From the NCBI RefSeq assembly GCF_003028415.1, contig NZ_PYSV01000035.1, positions 1-15,526 on the forward strand: a stretch of 15,526 nt of DNA, given 5' to 3'. Below the pieces are notes generated by a model. That model saw only the letters and a list, made by a program, of their open reading frames with translations, ran no database searches and had not been told where the DNA came from. This DNA comes from Deinococcus arcticus. GTDB lineage: Bacteria > Deinococcota > Deinococci > Deinococcales > Deinococcaceae. This document shows, in pieces, positions 1-5,876 of the stretch (the first letter of the stretch is position 1; every line of letters starts with the position of its first letter). The translations under genes and the position numbers were made by a program.

Positions 1-119
1 AGACGAAGCCATCAATCCGCAGCTCTTCTCCGCTTGCGAGAGGCGATGCAGCAGGTGGCTTGAGAATCAAGCCACCTGCTGAGCTACTCCGGCCTCACTC
101 AGGTTAAGTTGCCAGAACC
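1..119 (-). mobile_element. End of a probable IS6-family insertion sequence, cut by the window edge
   Basis: Read on the minus strand from 119 downward, the sequence starts GGTTCTGGCAACTT. This matches 12 of 14 bases of the inverted repeat of the complete IS6-family element at 4161-4971 (GGTTGTGGCAAGTT). The junction falls exactly where the IS4-family transposase reading frame at 120-587 stops resembling its family. A possible transposase start (ATG GCT TCG TCT, positions 12-1) then runs off the window. Between the end repeat and that ATG lies a perfect 15-bp hairpin (49-81). I infer an IS6-like element inserted into an older IS4-family copy. Only about 119 bases are visible and no transposase domain can be read, so the family call rests on the end repeat alone. 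Confidence 0.45.
49..81. repeat. Perfect 15-bp hairpin with a 3-base loop
   Basis: Arms CAGCAGGTGGCTTGA (49-63) and TCAAGCCACCTGCTG (67-81) are exact reverse complements around the loop GAA. There is no T-run on either side, so this is not a classical intrinsic terminator. It lies between the presumed IS6-like end repeat and the possible transposase start. It could insulate the transposase from readthrough transcription, but that is inference. Confidence 0.75.
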
Positions 120-587
120 GACGCGACACTTGGGACAAGCCGTCAGGAAGCGCTCCACGAGCGCTTCTCGTGTGCGCTGATCACTGGCGCCACCGTGAGG
201 GAGGAGGGTCCACATCAATGGGAGACTGAAGCCGTTCCAGACGGCGGAGAGGAGCAGGATGTTAATGTCCTGCTGGCCGAGCTTCCAGTTCGTTCGATCC
301 AGAATCAGATCTACTGGGCCCTCGGGCAGAAAGGAGACGGCAAAGCGAGCGAACATCGCCTCTGGAACGGTGAACTGCATGAAGCGCAGCAACCGCTGGT
401 ACCGCATGGCTGGCCTCCCATCGAGCATGACATGATTTTTGAGCGTGTAGAGCACCACAGTGCGCGCCTGAATGACGGCGAGGATCAGCGCTGCGAAGAC
501 CGCCATCCGTCTGGCGTCAATGGGGAAAGAAGACCGCAGAGCGGCCTGCAAGGTCTCGTACGGGTGTCGGCTCTGGGTCCGTTGCAT
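120..587 (-). pseudogene. N-terminal half of an IS4-family transposase, interrupted
   Basis: The gene starts at the ATG at 587 and encodes 156 recognisable residues. They include LILDRTNW (around residue 97), which carries the first catalytic Asp of the IS4-family DDE domain, and the following stretch GQQDINILLLSAVWNGFSLP. After CPKCRV (residues 151-156) the frame runs into the IS6-like end at 119 and stops six codons later, where intact relatives would continue toward the second catalytic Asp and the YREK region. The second Asp, the catalytic Glu and the whole C-terminal half are missing, so the product should be inactive. The IS4 left end probably lies between 588 and 709 but could not be fixed. 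A C-terminal piece of the same kind of transposase lies at 15116-15463. Confidence 0.8.
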
Positions 588-698
588 CGCAGAAACACCG
601 TACAGGGGCCAGTGTTCTGCTGCCGGTTAGCCATTTTGAGGAGTAGTCAGTTCTCCGACACCTGACGGCCGAACGGGCACGCGGACATACCTCACACC

Positions 699-704
699 AA
701 GGAG
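699..704 (+). promoter_or_regulatory. Ribosome binding site setting a GTG start
   Basis: AAGGAG lies five bases before the GTG at 710, which makes GTG the best start for the ATP-grasp gene. Confidence 0.75.
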
Positions 705-709
705 ATTCA

Positions 710-1483
710 GTGCAACTCATCGTCAGTCAACGCTACTCCGACGACGCCCGGCTGCTCAGCGAAGCGGCCCGCCTCCAGGGATGGCGGGTGCACCGCGCGC
801 AGGGCAGCACACTTCCAGCGGACGTGCTTCAGTTGCCCAGCCGCGTGTATGCCGAAGGTTTCCTGGTCGAGCATTTCGCGGCGCAAGCTGGACTGAAACT
901 GCTGCGGCCAGCAGACGACGCCTTGGCGACACTGGAGCCTGCGTTTCTGAGCCGCGAGGTCCTTTTTTGCACGGTGCAGGATTTCCAGGCTCCCTGGGAC
1001 GCAAGGTTTATCAAGCCCGCCGATCAAAAGCTCTTCCCTGCAGCCGTGTACCCGCCGGGGGCGGCCATTCCGGGGTGGGAGACACTGGATCCGTCTGATC
1101 CTCTCCTTATTTCCATGCCTGTCACGCTCGTGCGTGAGTACCGATTCTTTGTGCTGGACGCGCAGGTACAGACCGGCTCGCTCTACTGGGATGGCGGGCA
1201 GGTCCCCAAGGTACCCAGCGGATACGAAGGCGCGGACGACCCCTTCTGGGAGGCCGCCTGGTCGTTTGCCCAACAGGTTTGCAGCTGCACGGCGGGACTG
1301 GGACCCAGCTACGTCATCGACGTAGGGCAACTCCGTGGCGGCGCATGGGCGGTCATTGAATTCAATCCCACCTGGGCGTCGGGTCTCTATGGCAGTTCAC
1401 CCGATCAAGTGCTGAGCTGCCTCACCGCGTCGCAGCGCCCCGAGGCGGAGACCGGGCGTGCAGGGTCGGAGGCACTCGCTTGA
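710..1483 (+). CDS. ATP-grasp protein of the R2K type
   Basis: This is a 257-residue cytosolic protein with no signal peptide or membrane segment. Motifs place it in the R2K clade of ATP-grasp enzymes: FIKP at 100-103 (nucleotide-binding Lys), REYRFFV at 142-148, VIDVG at 202-206, and VIEFNPTWASGLYG at 215-228, which holds the Glu and Asn expected to bind metal. ATP-grasp enzymes join a carboxylate to an amine or thiol through an acyl-phosphate. R2K members are predicted peptide or amino-acid ligases without an agreed substrate, so none is assigned here. The GTG start is backed by an AAGGAG box. The gene stands alone between IS debris and parA, with about 150 bases before parA, so nothing links its function to partition. 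Family call is fairly sure; function is unknown. Confidence 0.8.
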   Translation: MQLIVSQRYSDDARLLSEAARLQGWRVHRAQGSTLPADVLQLPSRVYAEGFLVEHFAAQAGLKLLRPADDALATLEPAFLSREVLFCTVQDFQAPWDARFIKPADQKLFPAAVYPPGAAIPGWETLDPSDPLLISMPVTLVREYRFFVLDAQVQTGSLYWDGGQVPKVPSGYEGADDPFWEAAWSFAQQVCSCTAGLGPSYVIDVGQLRGGAWAVIEFNPTWASGLYGSSPDQVLSCLTASQRPEAETGRAGSEALA

Positions 1484-1593
1484 TACCCTGCACGCCTGTG
1501 ACCTATGCGCGCGATCTTACTGACCCTCTACGACCTTGCTCAACGGTATCCATGTAGTGCGCCTCGCTCCAAGAGGCCTGGAAACCCCCGCTG

Positions 1594-1609
1594 CACATAA
1601 CGTTATGTG
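1594..1609. promoter_or_regulatory. 16-bp perfect palindrome over the parA promoter (candidate operator or parS)
   Basis: CACATAACGTTATGTG is a perfect 16-bp palindrome ending 23 bases before the parA ATG. It covers where the -35 hexamer should lie for the -10 box at 1619-1624, so a protein bound here should block transcription. Partition operons are commonly repressed by ParA or ParB bound at such sites, and parS sites are often 16-bp palindromes. The sequence differs from the usual chromosomal parS core (GTTTCACGTGAAAC). I saw no second copy in the window. Confidence 0.6.
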
Positions 1610-1618
1610 TGCATCCGC

Positions 1619-1624
1619 TAAGCT
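1619..1624 (+). promoter_or_regulatory. -10 box for a leaderless parA transcript
   Basis: TAAGCT fits the TANNNT -10 consensus, with eight bases between it and the ATG at 1633. Transcription would then start at or next to the start codon. No Shine-Dalgarno sequence is visible before that ATG, which agrees with a leaderless mRNA. Confidence 0.55.
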
Positions 1625-1632
1625 GGGTTCAC

Positions 1633-2421
1633 ATGACGACCTACACCTTCTTCAACCACGCGGGCGGGGTTGGTAAGACCTCGGCCACGCGTGATTTCGG
1701 GTATGAGCTCGCTTCACGTGGGCACCGGGTCCTGCTGGTCGATTTCGATCCTCAAGGCAACCTGACGTCTTTCCTGGGGGCCGACAAATGGGGATTGAAC
1801 CAGGACGCCACCCTGCTGGCCGCGCTTCTGGAAGACGACCCCAACGCCGTCCAGTCCAGATTGCCAGCCACGGTCGAGGTTCACGGCCTGTCGCTCTATC
1901 CCGCCACGATTGATCTGGCCATCGCCGAAGCGCAGCTGCTGGCCAAGATCGGCCGCGAGCGGCGACTCAGCAATATCCTCGGCCGGCTGCCCCAGGCCTA
2001 TGACTTCGTGCTGATCGACTCGCCACCCAGCCTGGGGACCCTCACCGTCAATGCCCTGGTCGCCGCGGATTCGGTCATCACGCCCGTGGCGACCCGCTTC
2101 AAGGCGGTGGATGGGCTGCCCGGTCTGACGCGAATGGTCAACGAACTGCAGTGGGTCAAACCCAGCCTGGGTTTCGCAGCGTTCCTCCCAACCATGTACG
2201 ACCAGCGCAACCGGCATGACTCTGACGTTCTGGAGATGATTCGTGAGCAGCTCGCGCCGCTGGCGCCGGTGCTGCCTCCGGTCCGCTACCGCGCCGCGGA
2301 CCACAACGACGCCAGCATGAGCGGCCAGCCCGTCCAGGTCTACAAACCGGGCAGTGAGGCGGCACGGGACATGGCCCAGGTGGTGACCGCCTTCCTCGAG
2401 CTGCAAGGGCAGCCCGCGTGA
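1633..2421 (+). CDS. parA: ParA partition ATPase
   Basis: This 262-residue P-loop ATPase of the ParA/MinD class drives segregation of the replicon together with ParB. Visible motifs are the P-loop AGGVGKT (10-16), the A' segment VDFDPQGN (36-43) and Walker [12 protein letters not shown] (125-135). The first position of the deviant Walker A, normally the signature Lys of KGGxGKT, is Ala here ([11 protein letters not shown]). To my knowledge this form recurs in Deinococcus-type ParAs. A GTG at 1609 is in frame, but the ATG at 1633 is preferred because [12 protein letters not shown] is the usual N-terminus and the -10 box at 1619-1624 suits it. There is no extra N-terminal DNA-binding domain, so autorepression would fall to ParB or to dimeric ParA. 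Its stop overlaps the parB start by four bases. Confidence 0.93.
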   Translation: MTTYTFFNHAGGVGKTSATRDFGYELASRGHRVLLVDFDPQGNLTSFLGADKWGLNQDATLLAALLEDDPNAVQSRLPATVEVHGLSLYPATIDLAIAEAQLLAKIGRERRLSNILGRLPQAYDFVLIDSPPSLGTLTVNALVAADSVITPVATRFKAVDGLPGLTRMVNELQWVKPSLGFAAFLPTMYDQRNRHDSDVLEMIREQLAPLAPVLPPVRYRAADHNDASMSGQPVQVYKPGSEAARDMAQVVTAFLELQGQPA

Positions 2422-3395
2422 GCACCAGGAAAGAGCGGCCACAGATGAAGATGGGGCCTCTGGCGGGCCACCAGGGTCCAGGCACACTGATGGCCGGCTT
2501 CACCAGCCCGCCCGCGCCCGACGTGCAGACGGATCTGGCCATTGACGCCATCCGGCCCCGTCCTCAGCAACCGCGCCGCTCCTTTACGCCGGAGTCCCTG
2601 GGCCGCCTGACCGACAGCATCCGGACGCACGGCATCCTGCAGCCCCTGTCCGTCCATCAGACGGCGGCGGGCTACGACCTGATCTCCGGAGAACGTCGCC
2701 TGCGGGCTGCACGCACCGCCGGCCTGACCACCGTCCCGGTCAAGGTGTTCTCCGGCCTGACGGAACGGCAGGTGCAGCAGCTGTCGGCCGTGGAAAATCT
2801 CCAGCGCGAGGACCTGAATCCAGTGGATGAAGCGGACGCGGTGCTCGACATCCTCTCGGCGGAACTGGACCTTCCCAAAGATCAGCTCACGCCCCGCCTC
2901 GAGCGCTGGAAATCGATGCGGATGCGCGATCCTGCCCTGGCGAGAGCGTCCGAAGACGAGCGGCAGGCGATTGCACACCTGGACACCTTGTTCCGGGGCC
3001 TGTCCCGCGGGGAGTGGACGTCGTTCGTGGCAAACCGCCTTCCCGTGCTGCGCCTCCCGGCGCCGCTCCTGGAAGCGGTCCGCGAGGGACGGCTGGACTA
3101 CACCAAGGCCATTGCCCTCAAACGGGCGCCCGAGGATCTGCGTGAAGCCCTGCTCGCCGAAAGTGACGCGCTGTCCGTCCAGCAGATCCGCCAGCGGATT
3201 CAGGAGGCCAGCCGCACGAGCGCGCCTCACGAGGACCTCGACCGGGCGCTGGAGACCTTCCGGCGCCTCACCGCGAAGGAGCAGCTGGCCAAGCTGACAC
3301 CCGAAGCGAGACGCGAACTCCTGTCCCTGCTGACGCAGGCGGCCGCCGTCATGGGGGAGAGGTCCAGCCCTCCCGCACGGCAGCGCCTCAAATAG
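2418..3395 (+). CDS. parB: ParB partition protein
   Basis: This 325-residue protein binds the centromere and should partner with the upstream ParA. The ParB/Spo0J N-terminal nuclease-like domain is visible: RPRPQQPRR (46-54), GERRLRAA (91-98, the box that binds CTP in characterised ParBs) and ENLQREDLNPVDEA (126-139). A central helical DNA-binding region follows (about 175-235), then a charged C-terminus (about 255-310) probably used to dimerise. The first 30 or so residues are likely a flexible tail that stimulates ParA. The GTG start overlaps the parA stop (GTGA), so translation is probably coupled. An ATG at 2444 is a less likely alternative. The iteron region begins about 40 bases after the stop. 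Confidence 0.93.
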   Translation: MSTRKERPQMKMGPLAGHQGPGTLMAGFTSPPAPDVQTDLAIDAIRPRPQQPRRSFTPESLGRLTDSIRTHGILQPLSVHQTAAGYDLISGERRLRAARTAGLTTVPVKVFSGLTERQVQQLSAVENLQREDLNPVDEADAVLDILSAELDLPKDQLTPRLERWKSMRMRDPALARASEDERQAIAHLDTLFRGLSRGEWTSFVANRLPVLRLPAPLLEAVREGRLDYTKAIALKRAPEDLREALLAESDALSVQQIRQRIQEASRTSAPHEDLDRALETFRRLTAKEQLAKLTPEARRELLSLLTQAAAVMGERSSPPARQRLK

Positions 3396-3438
3396 CCTGT
3401 TCCGCCGAACGTGTCGGCCGTCTGTCGTTCGCCGCAGT

Positions 3439-3822
3439 AGCGACACCTTTGCGGGAAAATACCTGTTTCGGGGCGCTGGTGGCCCGGCTCAAAGCGCGGG
3501 CCACCAGCGATACCTTTGCGGGAAAGTGTCCGAACAGGCGCAATAATGCCGTGTCAGACAGTGATTCTGGTCGTCCGCAGGAATAGCGACACCTTTGCGG
3601 GATTCTCGCCTGACATAGCGACACCTTTGCGGGATTGGCCTCAGGCCCGACTAGCGATACCTTTGCGGGAAAAAAACAAAATCGCGTTTGGACCGTAGAA
3701 TTCGTGATTCGTTCGCCTGAGCTGCCTTGTGGACGCCTCTGACGACACCTTTGCGGGATGACCGCTGAAACTAGCGATACCTTTGCGGGATTTCAGGGCG
3801 AATTAGCGATACCTTTGCGGGA
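3439..3822 (+). repeat. Eight iterons, candidate replication origin
   Basis: Eight direct copies of AGCGAYACCTTTGCGGGA occur at 3439-3456, 3506-3523, 3585-3602, 3617-3634, 3653-3670, 3741-3758, 3773-3790 and 3805-3822. All share ACCTTTGCGGGA. The copy at 3741 deviates at its first two bases, and the fifth base of the core alternates between ACACC and ATACC forms. Start-to-start steps are 67, 79, 32, 36, 88, 32 and 32 bases, so copies 3-5 and 6-8 form two tight clusters. Such arrays just before an RPA-type rep gene are normally initiator binding sites that also control copy number. The initiator gene here is truncated, so origin activity in the present state is uncertain. Confidence 0.9.
3474..3509. 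repeat. 13-bp inverted repeat running into iteron 2
   Basis: CGCTGGTGGCCCG (3474-3486) and CGGGCCACCAGCG (3497-3509) are exact reverse complements around a 10-base loop. The right arm shares four bases with iteron 2. There is no T-run, so it is not a textbook terminator, although it could end the parAB transcript in another way. It could also be a protein-binding site or an extruded structure at the origin. Confidence 0.75.
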
Positions 3823-3865
3823 AAATCCCGAAAAACACCGTTTATGACGCGGATTGGGTACCCGC

Positions 3866-3909
3866 TTGTTGTTGTTCTTTTTATATCTTTACATCAGTTA
3901 AAAACAACA
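3866..3909 (+). promoter_or_regulatory. AT-rich stretch with a candidate rep promoter
   Basis: Between the last iteron and rep lies a run of mostly A and T in otherwise GC-rich DNA. It could be the duplex-unwinding element of the origin. It also holds a plausible promoter: TTGTTG (3866-3871), a 17-base spacer and TTACAT (3889-3894). A ribosome site AGGAG (3912-3916) follows, six bases before the rep GTG. The two roles are not exclusive. Confidence 0.45.
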
Positions 3910-3922
3910 CCAGGAGCTGAGA

Positions 3923-4160
3923 GTGGCGAAGAAGAACAAAACCCCCAACCTCTACGACGAACTGAACTTCGCCCGGTTCGGCGTGATCAGCATGCACACC
4001 CGGGTGGACCAGAGCATCACCCACTGGAATACCGAGTTTGCCGTGAACGGCCGGACGTTCCGGATCGAGGCCGTTACGCCTCAGGGACGGCCGCACGGCA
4101 TTGATACCGACACCCTGGTGGCCCTCGAAACCCTCTTCATCGCCCATGACTGTCCGCAGG
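3923..4160 (+). pseudogene. Replication initiator (RPA type), N-terminal 79 codons only
   Basis: The gene starts at a GTG (3923) six bases after AGGAG. It reads MAKKNKTPNLYDELNFARFG, then VISMHTRVDQ, a region with FAVNGRTFRIEAVTPQGRPH and GIDTDTLVALETLF. This is the opening of plasmid replication initiator protein A (RPA family), usually several hundred residues long. The IS6-family element begins at 4161 inside codon 80. The frame then continues 39 codons through IS sequence to a stop at 4279, so any product is a short fragment fused to meaningless residues. The DNA-binding part that should read the upstream iterons is gone. The lost remainder is not on the other side of the IS. Confidence 0.82.
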
Positions 4161-4971
4161 GGTTGTGGCAAGTTGTGGGACACAAGGAAGCAGAGGGACC
4201 CCAGGAAGGCAGGCAGCCTGAAGTTCAGATCGCCTGCCACACAGTTTCTTGCCATGTCTTGAAGGCAGTTTGTTGGTGACGGCGACGGGAGCGAGCAGGA
4301 ACGGTGGTGCGGGCTGGATGACAGAGGTTGCTGATGCGGGCGTGCAAGTTGAGAAAGCCTTGTGCTCGGTGGCGTGACCTGAAGCCTCGTTGTCGTCGTT
4401 CCTGCTGTCGTGTCGGTCGATGGGACTGTTCGATCAGGTTATTGCAACGGGCTGTGGACACCACCTGGACGTGCTCCACGCTGTGGAGCACGGAAAGTTC
4501 CCGAAGAGCGGCGCCATAACTCCAGAGCTTGTCGGTGTGGACAGCCTCGGGCACGTCGTACTCCCCCAGCAGCCGGTGGAAGAACGACCTAGCAGCCTCG
4601 GTATCGCGGTGTTGCTGAAGGAAGACGTCCAGCACGGCCCCGTGTTCGTCGACCGCCCGCCACAACCAGTGTTTGATACCGCCCACGTCCACGCACATCT
4701 CGTCAAGATGCCATCGGGAACCCCGTCGGGGTTCCCGGTGACGGAGACCCTGGGCAAAGAGGTCACTGAACTTGATGCACCATGTGCGAATGGACTCGCG
4801 GGTAACGCAGATGCCGCGTTCCAGCAGGAGCTCTTCGATATCCCGGTAACTCAAGGTGAAGCGGTGATACAGCCAGACGGCGTAGCCAATGACCGCGAGG
4901 GGGAAGCGGTATCCAAGGAGCTTCTGACCACTCAGCACCGCGTCACCCTACCCCAACAACTTGCCACAACC
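4161..4971 (-). mobile_element. Complete IS6-family insertion sequence
   Basis: An 811-bp element bounded by perfect 16-bp inverted repeats, GGTTGTGGCAAGTTGT at 4161-4176 and its complement at 4956-4971. It holds one transposase gene on the minus strand. The eight bases outside the left end (TCCGCAGG) and the right end (GGCGCCGG) differ, so the usual IS6-family 8-bp target duplication is absent. Both flanks are truncated genes pointing toward the element. IS6 elements move by replicative transposition, and intramolecular events delete neighbouring DNA, which would give this arrangement. Recombination between two copies would also do it. Confidence 0.9.
4225..4938 (-). CDS. IS6-family DDE transposase
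   Basis: A 237-residue transposase of normal length for the family. A helix-turn-helix-like N-terminus (TLSYRDIEELLLERGICVTR, 28-47) is followed by the catalytic core with Asp79 (WHLDEM), Asp136 (VHTDKLWSY) and Glu170 (NNLIEQSHRP). The Asp136-Glu170 spacing of 34 is the IS6 pattern. HRPTRQQERRQRGFRS after the Glu is also typical. The ATG at 4938 is 33 bases from the right inverted repeat. No key residue is missing and the frame is open, so the element may be active. Confidence 0.93.
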   Translation of the reverse strand: MLSGQKLLGYRFPLAVIGYAVWLYHRFTLSYRDIEELLLERGICVTRESIRTWCIKFSDLFAQGLRHREPRRGSRWHLDEMCVDVGGIKHWLWRAVDEHGAVLDVFLQQHRDTEAARSFFHRLLGEYDVPEAVHTDKLWSYGAALRELSVLHSVEHVQVVSTARCNNLIEQSHRPTRQQERRQRGFRSRHRAQGFLNLHARISNLCHPARTTVPARSRRRHQQTAFKTWQETVWQAI

Positions 4972-5380
4972 GGCGCCGGCTGAGATCCAGGCCCGCCGCC
5001 GCCCGCGCGTCCCGGTTGAGTCGGTCACGCCGAAAATCACTCTCGCCCACCCGCTTGTGAATCTCAGCACTGGCCTGACCGAGATACTGGCCCAGCTGCG
5101 CTACCACGCCGGGCTCGTCGGTCGGCGGCAGCGGCGCAGCGAACAGCGCGCCGGCGACCTGAAGGTTTGGGGCGGCCGGCCGGCGGAAGTCGGCGGGCAT
5201 GCTGCTCCAGTGGAATGAAGCCGCCCCCCGCGCCTGCCGCTGCGCCTTGAGCAGGCGCTGCCGATCGGCCGGGCTCAGTTGATCGGCAATCAGCTGCGCA
5301 ATCGGCGTGAGCAGGTCCTCCGGGCGCACGCGGCGATCCAGGGAAGCGTGGAGGGTGCGGCGCAGGTCAGCAGTCGTCAT
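4972..5380 (-). pseudogene. Unknown gene, 3' end lost at the IS
   Basis: The frame starts at the ATG at 5380. It encodes 136 host residues, then runs into the IS inverted repeat and stops at 4943. The N-terminus (MTTADLRRTLHASLDRRVRP, then EDLLTPIAQLIADQLSPADR) is mostly helical, and a later segment reads AEIHKRVGESDFRRDRLNRD. It has no signal peptide, membrane segment or motif I can name. It is rich in Arg and Ala and may be a DNA-associated plasmid protein, but I assign no function. A possible -10 (TACACT, 5406-5401) and an AAGAGG ribosome site precede the ATG. The frame and context suggest a real gene cut by the same event that truncated rep. Confidence 0.6.
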
Positions 5381-5484
5381 CAGTGGGCCTCTTCAGATGA
5401 AGTGTAGCCACCCGAACCTGCCTTGCGCAGCGCCGACTGACGGAGGCCAGACAGGCCGTTTGACGCATCCTGGCCGGGGAGGGC

Positions 5485-5518
5485 CGCCCGTGCCGACGGC
5501 CCATCTCCGGCACGGGCG
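5485..5518 (+). repeat. 11-bp perfect hairpin, weak terminator candidate
   Basis: CGCCCGTGCCG (5485-5495) and CGGCACGGGCG (5508-5518) pair around a 12-base loop, followed on the plus strand by only three T. No plus-strand gene upstream obviously needs it except the disrupted rep region, so a terminator role is uncertain. Confidence 0.5.
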
Positions 5519-5651
5519 TTTGCTGTCAGCGTGGTGCAACGGCTGGTGGAGTCCAGGCGGCAGCGGTGACGCGCTTAAGCCCCTCGTTACCCATATTCTG
5601 CCTGGAGGCAAAATTATCATTTTACTTTGTTAGTCGCATAATTTGTGAAAA

Positions 5652-5682
5652 TTTTTTGGCGTCCAGGACGAAGTTTTTTGGC
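5652..5682 (+). repeat. Paired TTTTTTGGC direct repeats, 22-base period
   Basis: TTTTTTGGC occurs at 5652-5660 and 5674-5682, about two helical turns apart. The small palindrome GTCCAGGAC (5661-5669) sits between them. The pair lies about 200 bases before the recombinase gene in AT-rich DNA. It might be a recombinase or accessory-protein binding site; this is inference. Confidence 0.4.
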
Positions 5683-5861
5683 TCGCTCGTAGGAAGCCCA
5701 GGAAGGCCCTTCCAAAAACTGGTGAGGGGTAAAGGCGGGTGAAGCTCAACTCCATGGATTCTCTATTGACCTGCTGCAGCGTGAACGCCTTGATCCGCCT
5801 TAGGGCCTGCCAAGCAGGCTCAATCCGCAACCTTCGTTTTCACGCTAATGTTGTTTAGTGT

Positions 5862-5867
5862 TAAATT
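5862..5867 (+). promoter_or_regulatory. -10 box for a leaderless recombinase transcript
   Basis: TAAATT fits TANNNT, with nine bases before the GTG at 5877. No ribosome site is visible, so transcription probably begins at the start codon, as for parA. The -35 position (5839-5844) reads TTCACG, a weak match. Confidence 0.5.
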
Positions 5868-5876
5868 CAGATCACT

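Larger units (their letters stand above)
5381..5876. other. Intergenic region of 496 bases before the recombinase gene
   Basis: I see no convincing gene. The first part holds the probable start signals of the truncated minus-strand gene and an 11-bp hairpin (5485-5518). The middle (about 5609-5680) is unusually AT-rich and holds the direct repeat TTTTTTGGC twice (5652-5660 and 5674-5682). A small imperfect hairpin GGGCCTGC/GCAGGCTC lies at 5803-5821. The last part holds the recombinase promoter. Recombinase target sites could lie here. Confidence 0.5.

Noticed and set aside
1..98. tRNA-like string GAGTAGCTCAGCAGGT on the minus strand
   Set aside because: It resembles a D-arm, but the following bases form one continuous 15-bp hairpin with a three-base loop instead of a cloverleaf, and no T-arm is present.
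195..665. Plus-strand open frame opposite the left transposase fragment
   Set aside because: It is antisense to a clear IS4 transposase frame and shows no domain of its own.
1609..1632. Upstream GTG start for parA
   Set aside because: It lies inside the palindrome and promoter, adds residues not typical of the family, and has no ribosome site. The ATG at 1633 fits better.
3727..3735. Possible DnaA box in the origin region
   Set aside because: The best string (TTGTGGACG) differs at several positions from the complement of TTATCCACA, so I do not call it.
3439..3822. Possible CRISPR array
   Set aside because: The repeats are only 18 bp with irregular spacing of 14 to 70 bases, and no cas gene is near. 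Position before rep fits iterons.
4390..4983. Plus-strand open frame across the IS6 element
   Set aside because: It is antisense to the complete transposase with its DDE residues and spans the inverted repeat.
5630..5830. Minus-strand open frame of 66 codons
   Set aside because: It covers the AT-rich block and repeats, has no ribosome site and resembles no family I know.
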